This document shows, in pieces, positions 36,155 to 48,991 of a DNA stretch of 64,000 bases. Below the pieces are notes generated by a model. That model did not search any database. It had not been told where the DNA came from and saw only the letters and a program-made list of their open reading frames with translations. The position numbers and the translations under genes were made by a program. Each line of letters opens with the position of its first letter. Position 1 is the stretch's first letter. The DNA comes from Boswellia sacra (Eukaryota; Streptophyta; Magnoliopsida; Sapindales; Burseraceae). Location: assembly GCA_013180625.2 (NCBI GenBank), contig SNVD02014843.1, positions 30,218 through 94,217 of the forward strand, written 5' to 3'.

Positions 36155-36545
36155 TGATGAGATCATGCATGATATGCATGAGTTCTAGAATTCTGCTGAG
36201 CTCATGCATGACATGCATGACTTCCAGAATCCCTTCCATGTGAATGCATTGATAGTCAAATTAGTTAGGCACCTCCAATTTTGAAAGTCAAAGGTAGTAG
36301 CCAAATTGATTTGAAATTGTGTGCAGAATTTTCCCTATAAATATGGGACGAATTCTGCCTTGTTTATGCATTAGAGAGATTCCAGAGAGAGTCCAGAGTA
36401 TAAACCAAAGAGTTTAGAGAAAGAGCCAGGAGAGCTCCAGGAAATTTAGGGGAGTTTTTGTATAATTCTTGTATATTGATTTTCTCTGTTAATACAAGTA
36501 ATTTTTCTCCCAAATTCTGTTCTGAGTTTGCATTGCATCCCAACA
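36155..36545 (+). repeat. 5' LTR of the copia element
   Basis: Starts TGATGAGATC, ends ATCCCAACA. TATA-like CTATAAATATG lies near 36335. The first 75 bp contain two tandem CATGCATGA(T/C)ATGCATGA blocks. CATGCATG is the core of plant RY elements bound by B3 factors, so the promoter could respond to them (inference). Confidence 0.92.
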
Positions 36546-36547
36546 AG

Positions 36548-36560
36548 TGGTATCAGAGCC
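36548..36560 (+). promoter_or_regulatory. tRNA-Met primer-binding site of the copia element
   Basis: TGGTATCAGAGCC, two bases after the 5' LTR. Confidence 0.92.
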
Positions 36561-36824
36561 TCGTTGAGCTCCTGGAACGTCAGAACAGAGAGAAAATATT
36601 CAGAGAAAATTTGTCCCCTGTTTCTGGAAAATTTCGATTTTTCGGAAAGTCATCGAATTTCGAATTTGAAGTGTTCTGTATGTTCGTGACGTCGTGACGA
36701 TCATTCTGCAATTTTCCGGCGACCAAACCGACAACCAGAGAAGCCGCACGCGCTGCACGCGCCGTCTGCCTGAACTGCGAGTGGTCCTCACTCGCCACAT
36801 GCGCCGCACGTGCTATCCCAAGGA

Positions 36825-36995
36825 AGAAGACGACCACGTCATCGCCACGTCAGCGCACTTTTCGCCACGTCAGCATACCGCGTCAGCAGATCGCCACGTT
36901 AACGAAGCCACGTCATCTTGCCACGTCACCTGACACGTTTCGCCACGTCAGAGCCACGTCAGCACTGTGGACCCCATCTGCACGTCAGCAAATCG
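36825..36995 (+). repeat. GCCACGTCA-type repeat cluster in the copia leader
   Basis: About ten copies of CCACGTCA or CACGT-containing variants within 170 bp between the primer site and gag. ACGT cores flanked by C/G are binding sites of plant bZIP factors. The cluster sits in the transcribed leader, so it could also be a neutral minisatellite. Confidence 0.75.
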
Positions 36996-37329
36996 TTGGA
37001 AAATTTCGTTTTGGCCCCTGTATTTCTGGGTAATTATATTTTGACCCCCTGAGTTTATGAAATTTACATTTCAGTCCCTAAGAAATATCAGTTTGGCCCC
37101 TGTAGTTCTGGTGAATGAATTGTGCCCCCTTTTAGTTTCTGAAATTTCAGTTTAGCCCCTAAGAAATTTCAGTTTAGTCCTTAAAGTTTCCAAACTTAGT
37201 ATTTATTGTATAAAAAGAATTTTTGAGCCCCAGAAGAGGCTATTCCACCTAATTTGACCGTTCCGGACGTAACGGTGGGCTCAGATTTTTAAAATTCAAT
37301 TTTTATTTTAGTGAATTAATTATTCTAAA

Positions 37330-40300
37330 ATGGAAGAATCATCCGGAGCCATGATAAAATTGACTGCTACAAATTACACACTATAGAGGCCCAGGATGGA
37401 GGATCTCCTTAGTTGTAAGGATCTATATGACCCTATAGAATTTGAAGGGCAGAGACCTGAGACAGAAAAAGAGGCAGAGTGGAAGAAAATTAACAGAAAA
37501 TGTATCGGTCAGATCAGACAATGGATCGATCATAGTGTCTTCCATCATGTAGCCAAAGAAACAGATGCATATACTCTATGGAAAAAATTAGAGAGTATGT
37601 ATCAAGCCAAGTTAGCACGGAACAAAGCCATCCTGATGAGACGGCTTGTGAACTTGAAGTTGCGGAGCGGAACTCCTGTAGCAGAACATACAAGTGAGTT
37701 CCAGAACTTGGTGAATCAGTTGACAGCAGTCGAGTTACAGCTTGGAGACGAAGAACAAGCACTTCTACTTCTCAGTTCCCTTCCAGATTCATGGGAGACG
37801 TTAGTGGTCTCCATCAGTAATTCAGCACCCGGAGGCAAACTTACCCTATCAATGGTTAAGGATGCCTTGATGAACGAGGAGGCAGAAGAAAAGATGCAGG
37901 CGCCAATCAAGATGAAGCCTACATCATGGAGAATCGAGGAAGACAGTCTCGAGGTGAAGACTGGAGAAGAGGTAGAAGCAAAAGCAGAGGAAGATCAACA
38001 AATAGAAGGGGCAGATCAACAGATGGGCGGAGACCCACCTACAAATGCTATCACTGTGGCAAAGAGGGTCACATGAAGAAAAACTGTCGCAGTTTTCAGA
38101 AGCAGAACCAGGAGAGTTCACAAGCACAAAGTAGCGACGAGCCACGAGTTACCGTTGTAGAAGATGTGACCATTTGTGCGGAAGAGACGTGCTTCCACAC
38201 AGCAGACCAAGGAGTAGAATGGGTAATTGACACAGCAGCTTCCTGCCACGTCACTCCTTGCAGAGAGATCTTCACCACGTACAAAGCAGGAGACTTTGGG
38301 ATAGTGAAGATGGGAAACAACAGCACCGCCAAAATCATGGGAATTGGTGATATTCAATTCCAAACGAACGTCGGATGCAAAATAACTTTGAAGGACGTTC
38401 GTCATGTGCCAGATCTTCGACTCAACTTGCTCTCGGTAAAAGCCTTTGATCAGCAAGGTTATGAGAGCTGCTTCACCAACGGTACATGGAAGATGTTGAA
38501 AGGGGTCATGGTGGTTGCTCGAGGTAAATTATGTGACAATCTTTACAGGACTCATGTAAAGATAAACGGAGAGAGCCTTCATGTAGCAGAGCACATGGTA
38601 CCTCTAGATTTATGGCATAAAAGGCTCGGTCACATGGGTGAAAAGGGTTTATCAACTCTTCAGAAAAAGAAGCTGATCACTGTTTCCAAGGATGCAGCGT
38701 CTCATCCTTGCGACTATTGTTTGTACGGGAAACAACGGAGGGTGTCATTCAGCTCCTCATCAGTGAAGAAAACAAAGCTGTTGGAGCTAGTACACAGTGA
38801 TGTATGCGGACCTCTCGAAGTCGAGTCCTTAGGCGGTAAAAGGTATTTCTTGACCTTTATTGATGATGCATCTCGGAAAGTGTGGGTGTATTTCCTCAGG
38901 ACGAAGGATGAAGTTCTGGAGAAGTTCAAAGAGTTTCACGCCATGGTAGAACGTGAAACGGGTAAGAAATTAAAATGCCTTCGATCAGATAACGGAGGCG
39001 AGTATACCTCCAGAGAGTTCAATGCCTACTGTCGAAGATATGGCATTCGACATGAAAGAACAGTCCCACGCACACCACAACACAATGGAGTGGCCGAGAG
39101 GATGAATCGAACCATCATGGAACGAGTCAGAAGCATGCTCAGATTGGCTAAGTTACCCAAGCCATTCTGGGGGGAGGCAGTTCGCACCGCCTGTTACTTA
39201 ATCAACAGAGCACCATCGGCACCACTGAACTTCGAGATTCCAGAAAAGGTATGGTCTAATAAAAAGCCCTCCTATAATCATTTGAAAGTGTTTGGTTGTT
39301 TAGCCTTCGTACATGTATCCAAGGAGCTCAGACAGAAGCTCGATGCAAGAACTGTTCCATGTATCTTCATCGGTTATGGAGATGAAGAATTCGGATACAG
39401 ATTATGGGATCCCAAAGAAAAGAAAGTCATCCGGAGCAGAGATGTGGTATTTCACGAAGACCAAACATATGAAGACGTTGAAAAGACAACAATATCTACA
39501 AATCCCACTAGCAGTGCCCCAGATATTGTTGCAGATTCTACCCCAACACCAAATGCTATAAGAAATGATGAGGTACCAGAAGAAGTTCCAGAAGCAGATC
39601 AGGAGGAAGAAAATGAAGAGATTGCTGAGCCGGGGGAGCCACAATCACCTATAGAAGCTGCTGTACCTCCTGGAAATGAAGAACCTCAGCTACGACGATC
39701 TGAGCGAGGTCGGATTCCGTCGAGGAGATATCCGAAATCAGAGTACACACTGCTTACTGATGAGGGGGAGCCAGAAAGCTTTCATGAAGCTTTATCTCAT
39801 CCAGACAAAGAACGATGGCTGCATGCAATGCGAGATGAGATGAATTCTCTAGAGAAGAACAAAACTTATGAACTGGTCGAGCTCCCAGACGGAAAGAAGG
39901 CACTGAAGAACAAGTGGGTATTCAAGCTCAAGAAAGATGGAACAGGAAAGGTGATGAAGCATAAAGCCCGATTGGTGGTAAAAGGATTCCTTCAGAAGAA
40001 AGGAATTGACTTTGACGAGATTTTTTCACCGGTAGTAAAAATGTCCTCAATCCGCCTCATCCTCGGATTGACCGCAAGTCTTGATTTGGAGCTTGAACAG
40101 ATGGATGTGAAGACAGCATTTCTTCATGGAGACTTGCATGAAGAAATCTACATGGAGCAGCCAGAAGGGTTCGAGGTTCAAGAAAAAGAACACCTCGTGT
40201 GCAAGCTCAAAAAGAGCTTGTATGGCCTCAAACAAGCACCAAGGCAATGGTACAAGAAGTTTGACTCTTTCATGGTGAGTCATGGGTACAAAAGAACCGC

Positions 40301-41327
40301 TGCAGACCAATGCGTCTACTTTCAGAAACTTCCAGGTGGAGACTTTGTTGCACTCATGCTATATGTGGACGACATGTTGATCGTCGGAAAAGATGCAACA
40401 AGAATAAAGCAGCTGAAGAATGAACTATCAAAAACCTTCGATATGAAGGACTTGGGACCAGCTCAGCAAATCTTGGGGATGCACATTCGTCGAGACAGGA
40501 AACAAAAGAAATTATGGCTGTCTCAGGAGAAATATGTTGAACGGGTGATTCATAGGTTCAACATGGATAGTGCTAAGCCAGTTAGTGTACCACTGGCTAA
40601 CCACTTCAAGCTCAGCAAGAGATCATGTCCCTCATCCAAGAAAGAGATAGAGGACATGGCATCGGTGCCCTATTCTTCTGCTGTAGGAAGTTTGATGTAT
40701 GCAATGGTGTGTACTAGGCCAGATATTGCTCATGCTGTAGGAGTCGTGAGCAGATTTCTTTCCAATCCAGGGAAAGAACATTGGGAGGCAGTCAAGTGGA
40801 TTCTCAGATACCTTAAAGGTACTTCGAAGATATGCTTGTGTTACGGGGGAGCTGATCCAATCTTGGAAGGCTATACAGATTCAGATATGGCTGGAGATCC
40901 TGACAGTAGGAAATCTACATCAGGTTTTGTTTACACTTTTGCAGGGGGAGCTGTATCATGGCAGTCAAGACTACAGAAGTGTGTTGCGCTATCCACGACA
41001 GAGGCAGAATACATTGCCGCAGCGGAAGCTGGAAAAGAAATGTTGTGGCTGAAGCGGTTTCTCCAAGAACTTGGGATCGAGCAAAATGAGTACAAAGTAC
41101 ACTGTGACAGTCAAAGTGCTCTGGATTTGAGCAAGAATTCAGTGTACCATTCTCGAACGAAGCATATCGACATCCGCTATCATTGGATACGAGAGGTGAT
41201 GGACAAGCAACTGTTGAAACTAGTGAAGATCCATACTAAAGAGAATCCAGCCGACATGTTAACAAAAGTGGTCACCAGAGACAAGCTAGAACTATGCAGA
41301 GACATAGTTGGATTAGAAGCTGTCTAA
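37330..41327 (+). pseudogene. Copia Gag-Pol polyprotein, open pol but broken gag
   Basis: Gag starts at ATG 37330 and meets a TAG at 37384-37386, where family pattern suggests Trp. It then reads openly to about 37883, where a one-base loss shifts the frame. From 37926 a single frame of 1133 codons continues to 41327. In order: zinc knuckle CYHCGKEGHMKKNC; protease WVIDTAASCH; GAG-pre-integrase LWHKRLGHMGEKGL; integrase core with FLTFIDDASRKVWVYF, LRSDNGGEYTS and TPQHNGVAERMNRT; reverse transcriptase with QMDVKTAFLHGDL and LYVDDMLIVG; and RNase H with YTDSDMAGDPDSRKSTSG and LSTTEAEYIAAAEA. Pol is essentially complete. Gag lesions should prevent autonomous activity. Confidence 0.93.
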
Positions 41328-41357
41328 TTACTTTTGTTGTTACTCCCTTTCACATGG

Positions 41358-41373
41358 GATGGAGGGGGAGAAT
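41358..41373 (+). promoter_or_regulatory. Polypurine tract of the copia element
   Basis: GGATGGAGGGGGAGAA-type purine run directly before the 3' LTR, the usual primer for plus-strand DNA synthesis. Confidence 0.85.
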
Positions 41374-41764
41374 TGATGAGATCATGCATGACATGTATGA
41401 GTTCTAGAATTCTGCTGAGCTCATGCATGACATACATGGCTTCCAGAATCCCTCCCATGTGAATGCATTGATAGTCAAATTAGTTAGGCACCTCCAATTT
41501 TGAAAGTCAAAGGTAGTAGCCAAATTGATTTGAAATTGTGTGCAGAATTTTCCCTATAAATATGGGACGAATTCTGCCTTGTTTATGCATTAGAGAGATT
41601 CCAGAGAGAGTCCAGAGTCTAAACCAGAGAGTTTAGAGAGAGATCCAGGAGCGCTCCAGGAAATTTAGGGGAGTTTTTGTATAATTCTTATATATTGATT
41701 TTCTCTGTTAATACAAGTAATTTTTCTCCCAAATTCTGTTCTGAGTTTGCATTGCATCCCAACA
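41374..41764 (+). repeat. 3' LTR of the copia element
   Basis: Same length as the 5' LTR (391 bp), same TGATGAGATC start and CCCAACA end, followed by the TTCAG duplication. Confidence 0.92.
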
Positions 41765-44430
41765 TTCAGGTCCATTTTGAAACAATTGGCAAATTTAACT
41801 TTTTCTTCAACTGACATGGATGAGAAGAAAAATGATAAACTTGATACTGCCTCCAACGATGTGCAATTGTATGCTTCCATTAGGAAGTTCAGGTATGGAT
41901 TGAAGGCTCTCACAATAGTTTAAGTCTAGAAAAAACAATTTAGAAAGGTCTTTTATGTTTGTTGGTATGCTTTCAATATTGTTTCCACTTAGAGATAACC
42001 ATTCTAACGGGGATAACTGGCCCAGACTACCAGGAACATTGCAATCTGACAATCAGAAAGATCTAGGACATTCAAAAAGCTCAATCCCGATAAATTGGGT
42101 AATACCAGAGCCCCTAACTCCTGACATTTGCATTCTTGTAAGGATAATGTATGAAGTTTGTTCAAACTTATGATGGATGATGGTATTTCTCTTATGGCAG
42201 TATTGTCAAATTTGAGGCTTACCAAATCTTTTAGATTTCCAAAATCTGGAATACTTTCAAGCTTTTGGCATTTACTGGAATCAAGAACCTGAAGAGATGT
42301 CATCTCACTGAAGTCCCATGCGATGGACATAAGTTGATCACAACCTTCAATAATTAACTCTTTTAGACTAGATATATTTCCAATTGAGGGCAGTTCTCTT
42401 ATTGTTATTCCAGCTAAATCTAGTCTTTCCAAGTTACTTGAGAAAATCTTCGGAGCCTTGCCAAGATTTGAGCAACCAGAAAGAATAATATCTTCAAGCG
42501 ATTCTGATTGAATACTAGTTGATACACTGCCAAGGCTTTTGCAACCTCTTAAATATAGAATAACAAGCTTATTAAGATTCTCAATAGATGGGGGAATCTC
42601 GATCAAACTTGTACAACTTTCTAGAATCAAGGTCTCAAGATTTGGAATCAACGAGAGATCTGGGATTTTAGTTAGGTGCTCTGAGTGGTTGAGGTTTTAA
42701 GCTCTGAAGATGCCGTACTTTAAAAAAAGAAAAAGAAAAAGGCAAACATAAATTAATAATTATCAGCAATATCTGCAAGTGACAATAGAAATTTACTATG
42801 GATAAAGATTACCAAATAAATTCATAGTATATATACCTGGACACCATTCCAAAGTTCTTCAATGTTGCTTTGAGGCATGACAAGTGCAACAAGATTGTTT
42901 GGACAAAAACTTGACAATAATGATTTCAATGTATATCCATGCCACCGAGAGTATGTCAGATCGGTGGAAACAAATTGGAGGCCTTGAAATGCATGCACCT
43001 TATTATAATTCTCTTCGTTGCATGATCAATATGAGCCAATCAAGTAACATGAGCAACATAAATTGAAGAAGTTGCATGAGTGATATGACTGAAAGTCTTC
43101 GGCTGAGCAATAAAAATCAAAGAATCTTAAGATATGCATCCTAGCAAAAGCATGTGGATATAGGTGCACACCTTTGGGTAATTTAGACACGTCAAAGCAT
43201 ATGCCTTGAACTGCTTCAGTCCCCCTGATACAATCAAAAGCTGAAAAATTAGCATAAACATGTATACTTACACAGATACATACATATATACATGTATGTA
43301 TGGATATATAATGGCAGTTAATGCCTTAAGATCTCACCATAATTTTTTGTCAATACATGATTTATATCCTTAGGATGCCACAATCGGTTACGTTTTCTAG
43401 GATCAATTATGGATTCTTGTCTAACAATTTCTCTACCCATTTTTTGAAGCAAAGCATGCATTGTTATGATGTTGTGTGATACATTTCTCAGAGACTTGTC
43501 AATGAGAACACATATCCCATATTTACAGAGAAGCTACAGGCATCCAAGATATCTTTTACAAGATATCTATCCCACCCATTGAAGAAACATGTAATATCTA
43601 AAAAAATATTCTTCTCTTCATCATGTAGTCCATCATAACTTATTCTCAGCACCCTTTGAATATCCTTATGACAAGATTTTTCAAATTTATGCACTGCACT
43701 TTCCCGCTCTTGTTTTGTCTTGCCAAGTAGAATGGAACCTAAAACTCTAAGTGCTAAAGGAAAACCTTTAGCATATCGTACTATCTTATCTGACAGTTCC
43801 CTGTAACCGGCCTTGGGATGGTTTTGTCTAAAGGCGTATCGACTAAAAAGCTTAAGAGCATCTTCATAATGTAAGCCCTTAAGCATGTGTATTTGATCCA
43901 CTTCACAATTTTCAAGCACTTGTTTATCTCTTGTTGTTATAATTGTTTGACTACCTGAACCCATAATTTTATGATCCCCAATTAATTCTTATATTTGTTC
44001 TGAACACGTAATATCGTCAAAAACCCTCTTATTGGGAAGCCTAATTTTTATGAAGTTGTTAATTATATTTGGAGTACCTAAGCACAGACTTCTATAAACC
44101 TGTAAAATAGTTGAAAGAAATTTTTCTTGTAAATGAGTTAGTCCAGTAGGTTTCTCTGACTCTTCCCTAACATTTTGAGCAAAGTAAGAACCTTCAAATT
44201 GACTTAAAATTTTGTTGAATATAGCACCAGCAATAGTTGTCTTGCCTATACCACCAATGCCCCAAATTCCAGCCACATAAACATCATTCGACTCAATACA
44301 TAGTGAGGATTCAATTTTTCGGATACTTGATCGATCCTACTCCAATCAAGTGCTTGCTGTTATTCAAGGACATATCTTTCAATTTTGACATAATATCTTG
44401 GGTAATATCTCTGCAAGCATAGATTCAGAC

Positions 44431-45746
44431 CTAGCAAATACCATAAATAACAATTATAACAATAATAATAATGGTAAATATGAATAAATCAGGCAGAGGT
44501 AAAGACAGCCTAAATTTAGTTTCAATAGTCCTCGTCCTCCATCTTTAAACAAGGAAGGTTGTCATCAATGTTAATGATTAAATATAATTTAATGATTAAA
44601 TATAATTGTAATGAATTGCTACCAAAACAATTGTGACCAAGAATATGTTCTAAAAGAATATGTTCTAAAAGAAGTTGTTATGACAAAAATTTATAAAAGT
44701 TATAAAATTTTATGTAAATGTAAGATATTCTTTTTCTGATTTGAATATCCTCTACTTAACTCTTGAGCAATCTACAGAGATGCATGAGCTTCTTAAAATT
44801 AAAACAATAACAGAACAAACAAATGCATTAAAAAAAAAATTCTTATATTTACTAAAACTTCCGGCTGTGACTGTCTTGCAGCTTACCCCGTTTTCCACGA
44901 AAGCAAGAGTGAGGATTTTCTGAAGAACGCGTATCACCTCTTTTTGCCTAACTTCACAAGCTCGCTCAAAGAAAATACCAAGAGCCTTTCAGGAGATTTC
45001 GCTACAGCAAGTGTGTTAGCTCAATTTCCTATTTCGTTCTTCTCTTTTAAAATTTTTTTAACAGAATTCATCCGTTAGGGTGGTGTTTGATGGAATTTAA
45101 AAGTTGGTTTCCATTGTCAATTTTGAAAACCTCAAGGATGTCGTTAAAAAGAACTCACGAGCTGTAAATATTTTTGTTTGAGGAGCATTTATTTTTTTTT
45201 AAGAGTAGTTTTGTTAGATCTCCATTTTCTAACTTATTAGACCCTATTTTTTTAATAGTTTATTTAAATGAAATTACTAAATTACCCAACTTATTGGTCC
45301 TATAATTTCCAGTTTGCTGTGTTTGTTGTCACGAAAATGTCTGTGTTAAAAAAAAAAAAAAAAGTATTCCAAGACGGATTGATACCTAGAGAGGGAGAGG
45401 GTACGTGATATATTTTACTTTTTCTTTTAATTGCATAGTTTTATCTTCTTTTCCAGCAACAGGTTTTTAAAAAATCCAAATACATAAGTACGGGAAGATC
45501 TAGGATTCCCAAGTTGTAGATAATTGCTTCTGCATATTAATTAAATAGGATGTAATTATTAATCAAAAGGAACTTTTTTGTTTTTTGTTATCTTTTTTTT
45601 TTTTTCACATTGTTCCTACCACATCTAAATTAAAGTTCTGCTATCACATTATTTATTGACTGCAAAGTTTAACAAAATCTAATTAAAGGGTAACATGGGA
45701 ATTGATTGGGGTCTATGAAGACATTAATATGAATTTAAAATTTGTA
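44431..45746. other. Gene-free stretch upstream of the NB-ARC exon
   Basis: The intron that should join the missing TIR exon starts here, with acceptor AG at 44431-44432 on the minus strand. I searched this stretch for TIR motifs on the minus strand and saw none. The rest is AT-rich with homopolymer tracts. Confidence 0.6.
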
Positions 45747-47178
45747 AAGGTGTCAATTTAGAAGTAAGGGTTTAAGAGTTAGAAAATGAGAGCTAAATGG
45801 AGCAACTCTTTTTTTTTTTAATGATAAACCTTAAATGACTCTCTTAGGGATGATAATTTTATCTACGTACCTACGTACCTGCGTACTCATACCCTAATGA
45901 GAAGGGTATGGATATCACTTTTATAGATTTGAGTATGTTAAAGTTATGAAAAATTAGACTATAAAGGGTATAGGTAGGGTATGGGTAGGGTATAGTTATA
46001 AGTCTAAACCCTACCTATACCACACATACTTTTTATACCTTTTAAATATCCTATTAAATAAAGTAGTAATAATAATTAAATAAAGTATAAAAAGTTTAAT
46101 GCATAAAGCATAAAAAAACTCTATCATTTTAACATAACTTAAAATATATTTAATACTAAACTTAATTATTGTTTCATCATTTGATATTATAGGAGTTGTC
46201 GAATTGGGGTCAAAATCATGATTGATGATTGTGAGAAGAAGATCTTGAAGGGTTTTAGCATTACTTTTTTTAATGGTTCTTTTATTTATTTATTTTTTGG
46301 TTAATTGCTTTTAGGATAAATTGCAAAAAGAAGATCATGAATTGTTTTTTCTTTTGTTAGTTAGATTTTTGAGTCATGTTTGGACTTTGTTCAATACAAT
46401 TGAATTATTAGCATTATTTGTCATCAGACCCTATGGGAACCCTTTTATAAATGGGTATAGTACGGGCTTTCATTAATGAATATGGGTAAGGTATGAATAT
46501 AAAACTTAATACCCTTAAAGGATATGGATATCAATTTTTTACTAAGGGTAGCATATGGATACTGTTATACTTTATCTTACTCTACCCATTGCCACCCTTA
46601 AACTCTCTCATTACATGCCTTCTATTAATTGGGATCATTTAGTGACAGCGATGTCAAAACAACCCACAAATAAAAGGCCCGCGGGAATCTGGGGGAAAAA
46701 AATAGGCGTGGGTCCATGGGTGAGTATGGGTTTAAAATTTATAACCCATAATTATATGGGAGGGGATGGAATTTATGAATTTTACCCCGCCCCTCAAAAT
46801 TAATAGATTAAATAAATATATAGTATTAATATGTTTTAAATTAATGTTATAATTTTCTTTTCACTTTTTCTACTAAAAACCCTAGTTGTATTTTTCTTTT
46901 CTAGTTTATTTAATAATTGTACTTTTTTATTTTAATAAAAAATATGATATAATTATTTCTACTTTGAATATAGTTAAAGATCTTAAAGATTGCTTTTCTT
47001 TTTTATTTACTTTTAAGACAAGTTTTTTGTTTCACTTTAAAATATAAATCAAATGTGTAGTTTTGTTTTATTTTTGTTTTTTTTAGTAACTAATTTAGTA
47101 CTATAGAGTTTCCTTTAAATCATTTGTTTATTTATTTTTTATATCAGTTAGAAGAAATAATATGTAAACTTTAATTGT
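45747..47178. repeat. Tandem duplication unit 1 (1.43 kb, non-coding)
   Basis: Collinear with 47179-47457 plus 59026-60178. It contains GGGTATGGGTAGGGTA-like runs near 45967-46000 and 46440-46560. It keeps the uninterrupted site TTTTTATACCTTTT near 46030-46042, where unit 2 received an Athila-like element. Confidence 0.88.
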
Positions 47179-47457
47179 AAGGTGTGAATTTAGAAGTAGG
47201 GGTTTAAATGTTAGAAAATGAGAGTTAAATGGAACAACTCTTTTTTTAATGATAAACCTTAAATGACTCTCTTAGGGATGATAATTTTATCTACATACCC
47301 ACGTACCTACGTACCCATACCGTAATGGGGAGGGTATGGATATCACTTTTAAGGGTATGGGTAGGTTAAGGTTATGAAAAATTAGACTATAAAGGGTATA
47401 GGTAGGGTAAGGGTAGGAGTCTAAACTCTACCTATACGCTACATATACTTTTTATAC

Positions 47458-48985
47458 TGATGAACACTTAAATATGTATGTTTAATAAGAGCTTAGTTCA
47501 TCATATTGCATTAATAGTGTCATTAAATTCCTTAACTTAAGCATATTTGTAGTCTTTGCATCTTTAGAATTAACTTCCTCTTAATTTTGGTTTTGTTACA
47601 GGTTTGGTAAAATGGGTATAACTCTCTATTTATAGACTAGAATGGTGCAATTCTTAATGTTTTGGAAAGCTGATTCAATTGTCTACAAGATTGCATTTCA
47701 CAAGTATCATCAAATTCGGGCTCTTAGTAAACCAAAATTGGGCTTGAAGTGAACCCATCTACAGTCTCTGCCCAGTCTGACCAGACCTTAGTATTTGAAC
47801 CGTATCTCTCAAAATACATATCCAAATTGTGCAAATCAATATGTTCTAAAAATCTGAGAGAACTATCTACAACTTTCATGAAGACATGTGATTAAAATTC
47901 TCAATATTTCAATGTCAAAATTGATGCTCAAAGTTGGTGCCTAATGATCCCAATTGTCAAAGATATTTACAACTAATATTTGACAATTATGCCATTATAA
48001 TTTGACAAGTCTGCCCCTGGATGTATCTATAAATAGAGGTGCCTTGTGACCCATTAGGGCATCTTGGCCTTGGCTGGAACATTTTGGCTTTGGCTAGGAT
48101 CTTGTATTGTGTTTTGTGTGTTTATGTTATTAATGAATTTCCTTTTTCTTGCATTTTATTTTCTTTCTATTATAATGTTCTTCTAATTTCTCTTTTGCTA
48201 AGGTGAAAGGGTGAAACCCTTGATATGAGAATAAGGATTCTCTAACCCTTAATATGTGCTTAATAATCTTAATCTTATAATGTTTATTCAATATGATTTA
48301 TATTTAATTTCTTAATCAATCTTGACACCACTCGTAAGGTGGAGATCTTGATCCATTGTAGACAATCATTGGCACATCAAATGCTTGGATCCTTCCTAGA
48401 CATCGTATGGTTCTTCCTTACCGGCATAAGTCTAGTTAGGAACCTTGATTTGTTGTAGATATATGGTGATTGACACATTGGATGCTTGAACCCACTTACA
48501 AGAAGTGGTATAAATATTGGTAATGAAACAAATATAATTCATATAACTAAAATGGGATAATTATCCTTATTTGAAATATCAAGGGCGGATCCCCTAACCT
48601 TAGCCTTCATTGTTATTGTGTTAATTCCTCTTGTATTTTAATTATTCTATTGTTTATGAACTTTTTATTTTATTTACTATGGTAGGTTCTACCACCTTAT
48701 GAAATTGTTCTTTAATTTACTATGGTTGGTTATACCACCTATTTCCATGGATGGTTTTACCTCCTCTTGCTTTTTGTTGTATATTTGAATGGTCGGCAAT
48801 ATCGCCTATCATCTTACATATTTATTGATATTATCTTGTCATTTCTTTGAATTATTCATATCATATTTGCTTATCTTATAATTTGTAACGCTAAAATCCC
48901 CTTCCTCATGGATCGACCTCGGTCTCACCGGGATTATTACTTCGACACTCCTATACTTGGGAGACAATCCTTTTCGGATGTGTCA
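47458..48985 (+). repeat. 5' LTR of the Athila-like element
   Basis: 1528 bp from TGATGAACAC to CGGATGTGTCA. TATA-like CTATAAATAGAG lies near 48028. No coding capacity. Confidence 0.92.
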
Positions 48986-48991
48986 AGTTTT

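Larger units (their letters stand above)
36155..41764 (+). mobile_element. Full-length Ty1/copia LTR retrotransposon inside the TNL LRR exon
   Basis: A 5.6 kb element with two 391 bp LTRs and perfect TTCAG duplications (36150-36154 and 41765-41769). It has a tRNA-Met primer site and a polypurine tract, and encodes gag, protease, integrase, reverse transcriptase and RNase H in the copia order. It lies antisense to the TNL pseudogene and interrupts a coding exon. The LTRs differ at about 11 of 391 positions by eye (about 3%), so the insertion is moderately young. Polymerase motifs resemble the Tork/Tnt1 side of copia, an impression only. Confidence 0.95.
35379..44430 (-). pseudogene. NBS-LRR (TNL-type) resistance gene remnant, split by a copia element
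   Basis: Exons read right to left. 44430-43338 is the NB-ARC exon, with P-loop GIGGIGKTT, a shortened kinase-2 region ending VFDDI, TIITTRDKQ, GFPLALRVLG and the winged-helix MHALLQKMGREI (Ala replacing Asp of MHD). It has a frameshift before the P-loop, a TAA after CSEQI and a one-base loss after CSFSVNMG. 43224-42837 begins the LRRs (NLVALVMPQSNIEELW) with an internal TGA. About 42722-41770 continues the LRRs (CTSLIEIPPSIENLNKL) and, across the copia insertion, joins 36154-36101 (NALKDQEEHALQQIQHK). 35965-35379 is the C-JID domain (ISFPGNEVPEWFSF, ending VEDSDG) with a frameshift and a TGA before the final stop. No TIR exon lies upstream to 45700. The family senses pathogen effectors in the cytoplasm or nucleus. 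This copy is non-functional. Confidence 0.88.

Noticed and set aside
36180..36215. CRISPR-like or operator-like palindromic array from CATGCATG repeats
   Set aside because: It is only two tandem units within a copia LTR, repeated in the other LTR, in a plant genome.
37926..38076. A functional gag/pol frameshift signal in the copia element
   Set aside because: Copia elements normally use one frame. The shift sits in an A/G-rich run and is accompanied by an upstream TAG, so decay is simpler.
45960..46010. Interstitial telomere repeat
   Set aside because: The GGGTATAGGTAGGGTATGGG runs are irregular and do not match the plant telomere unit TTTAGGG.
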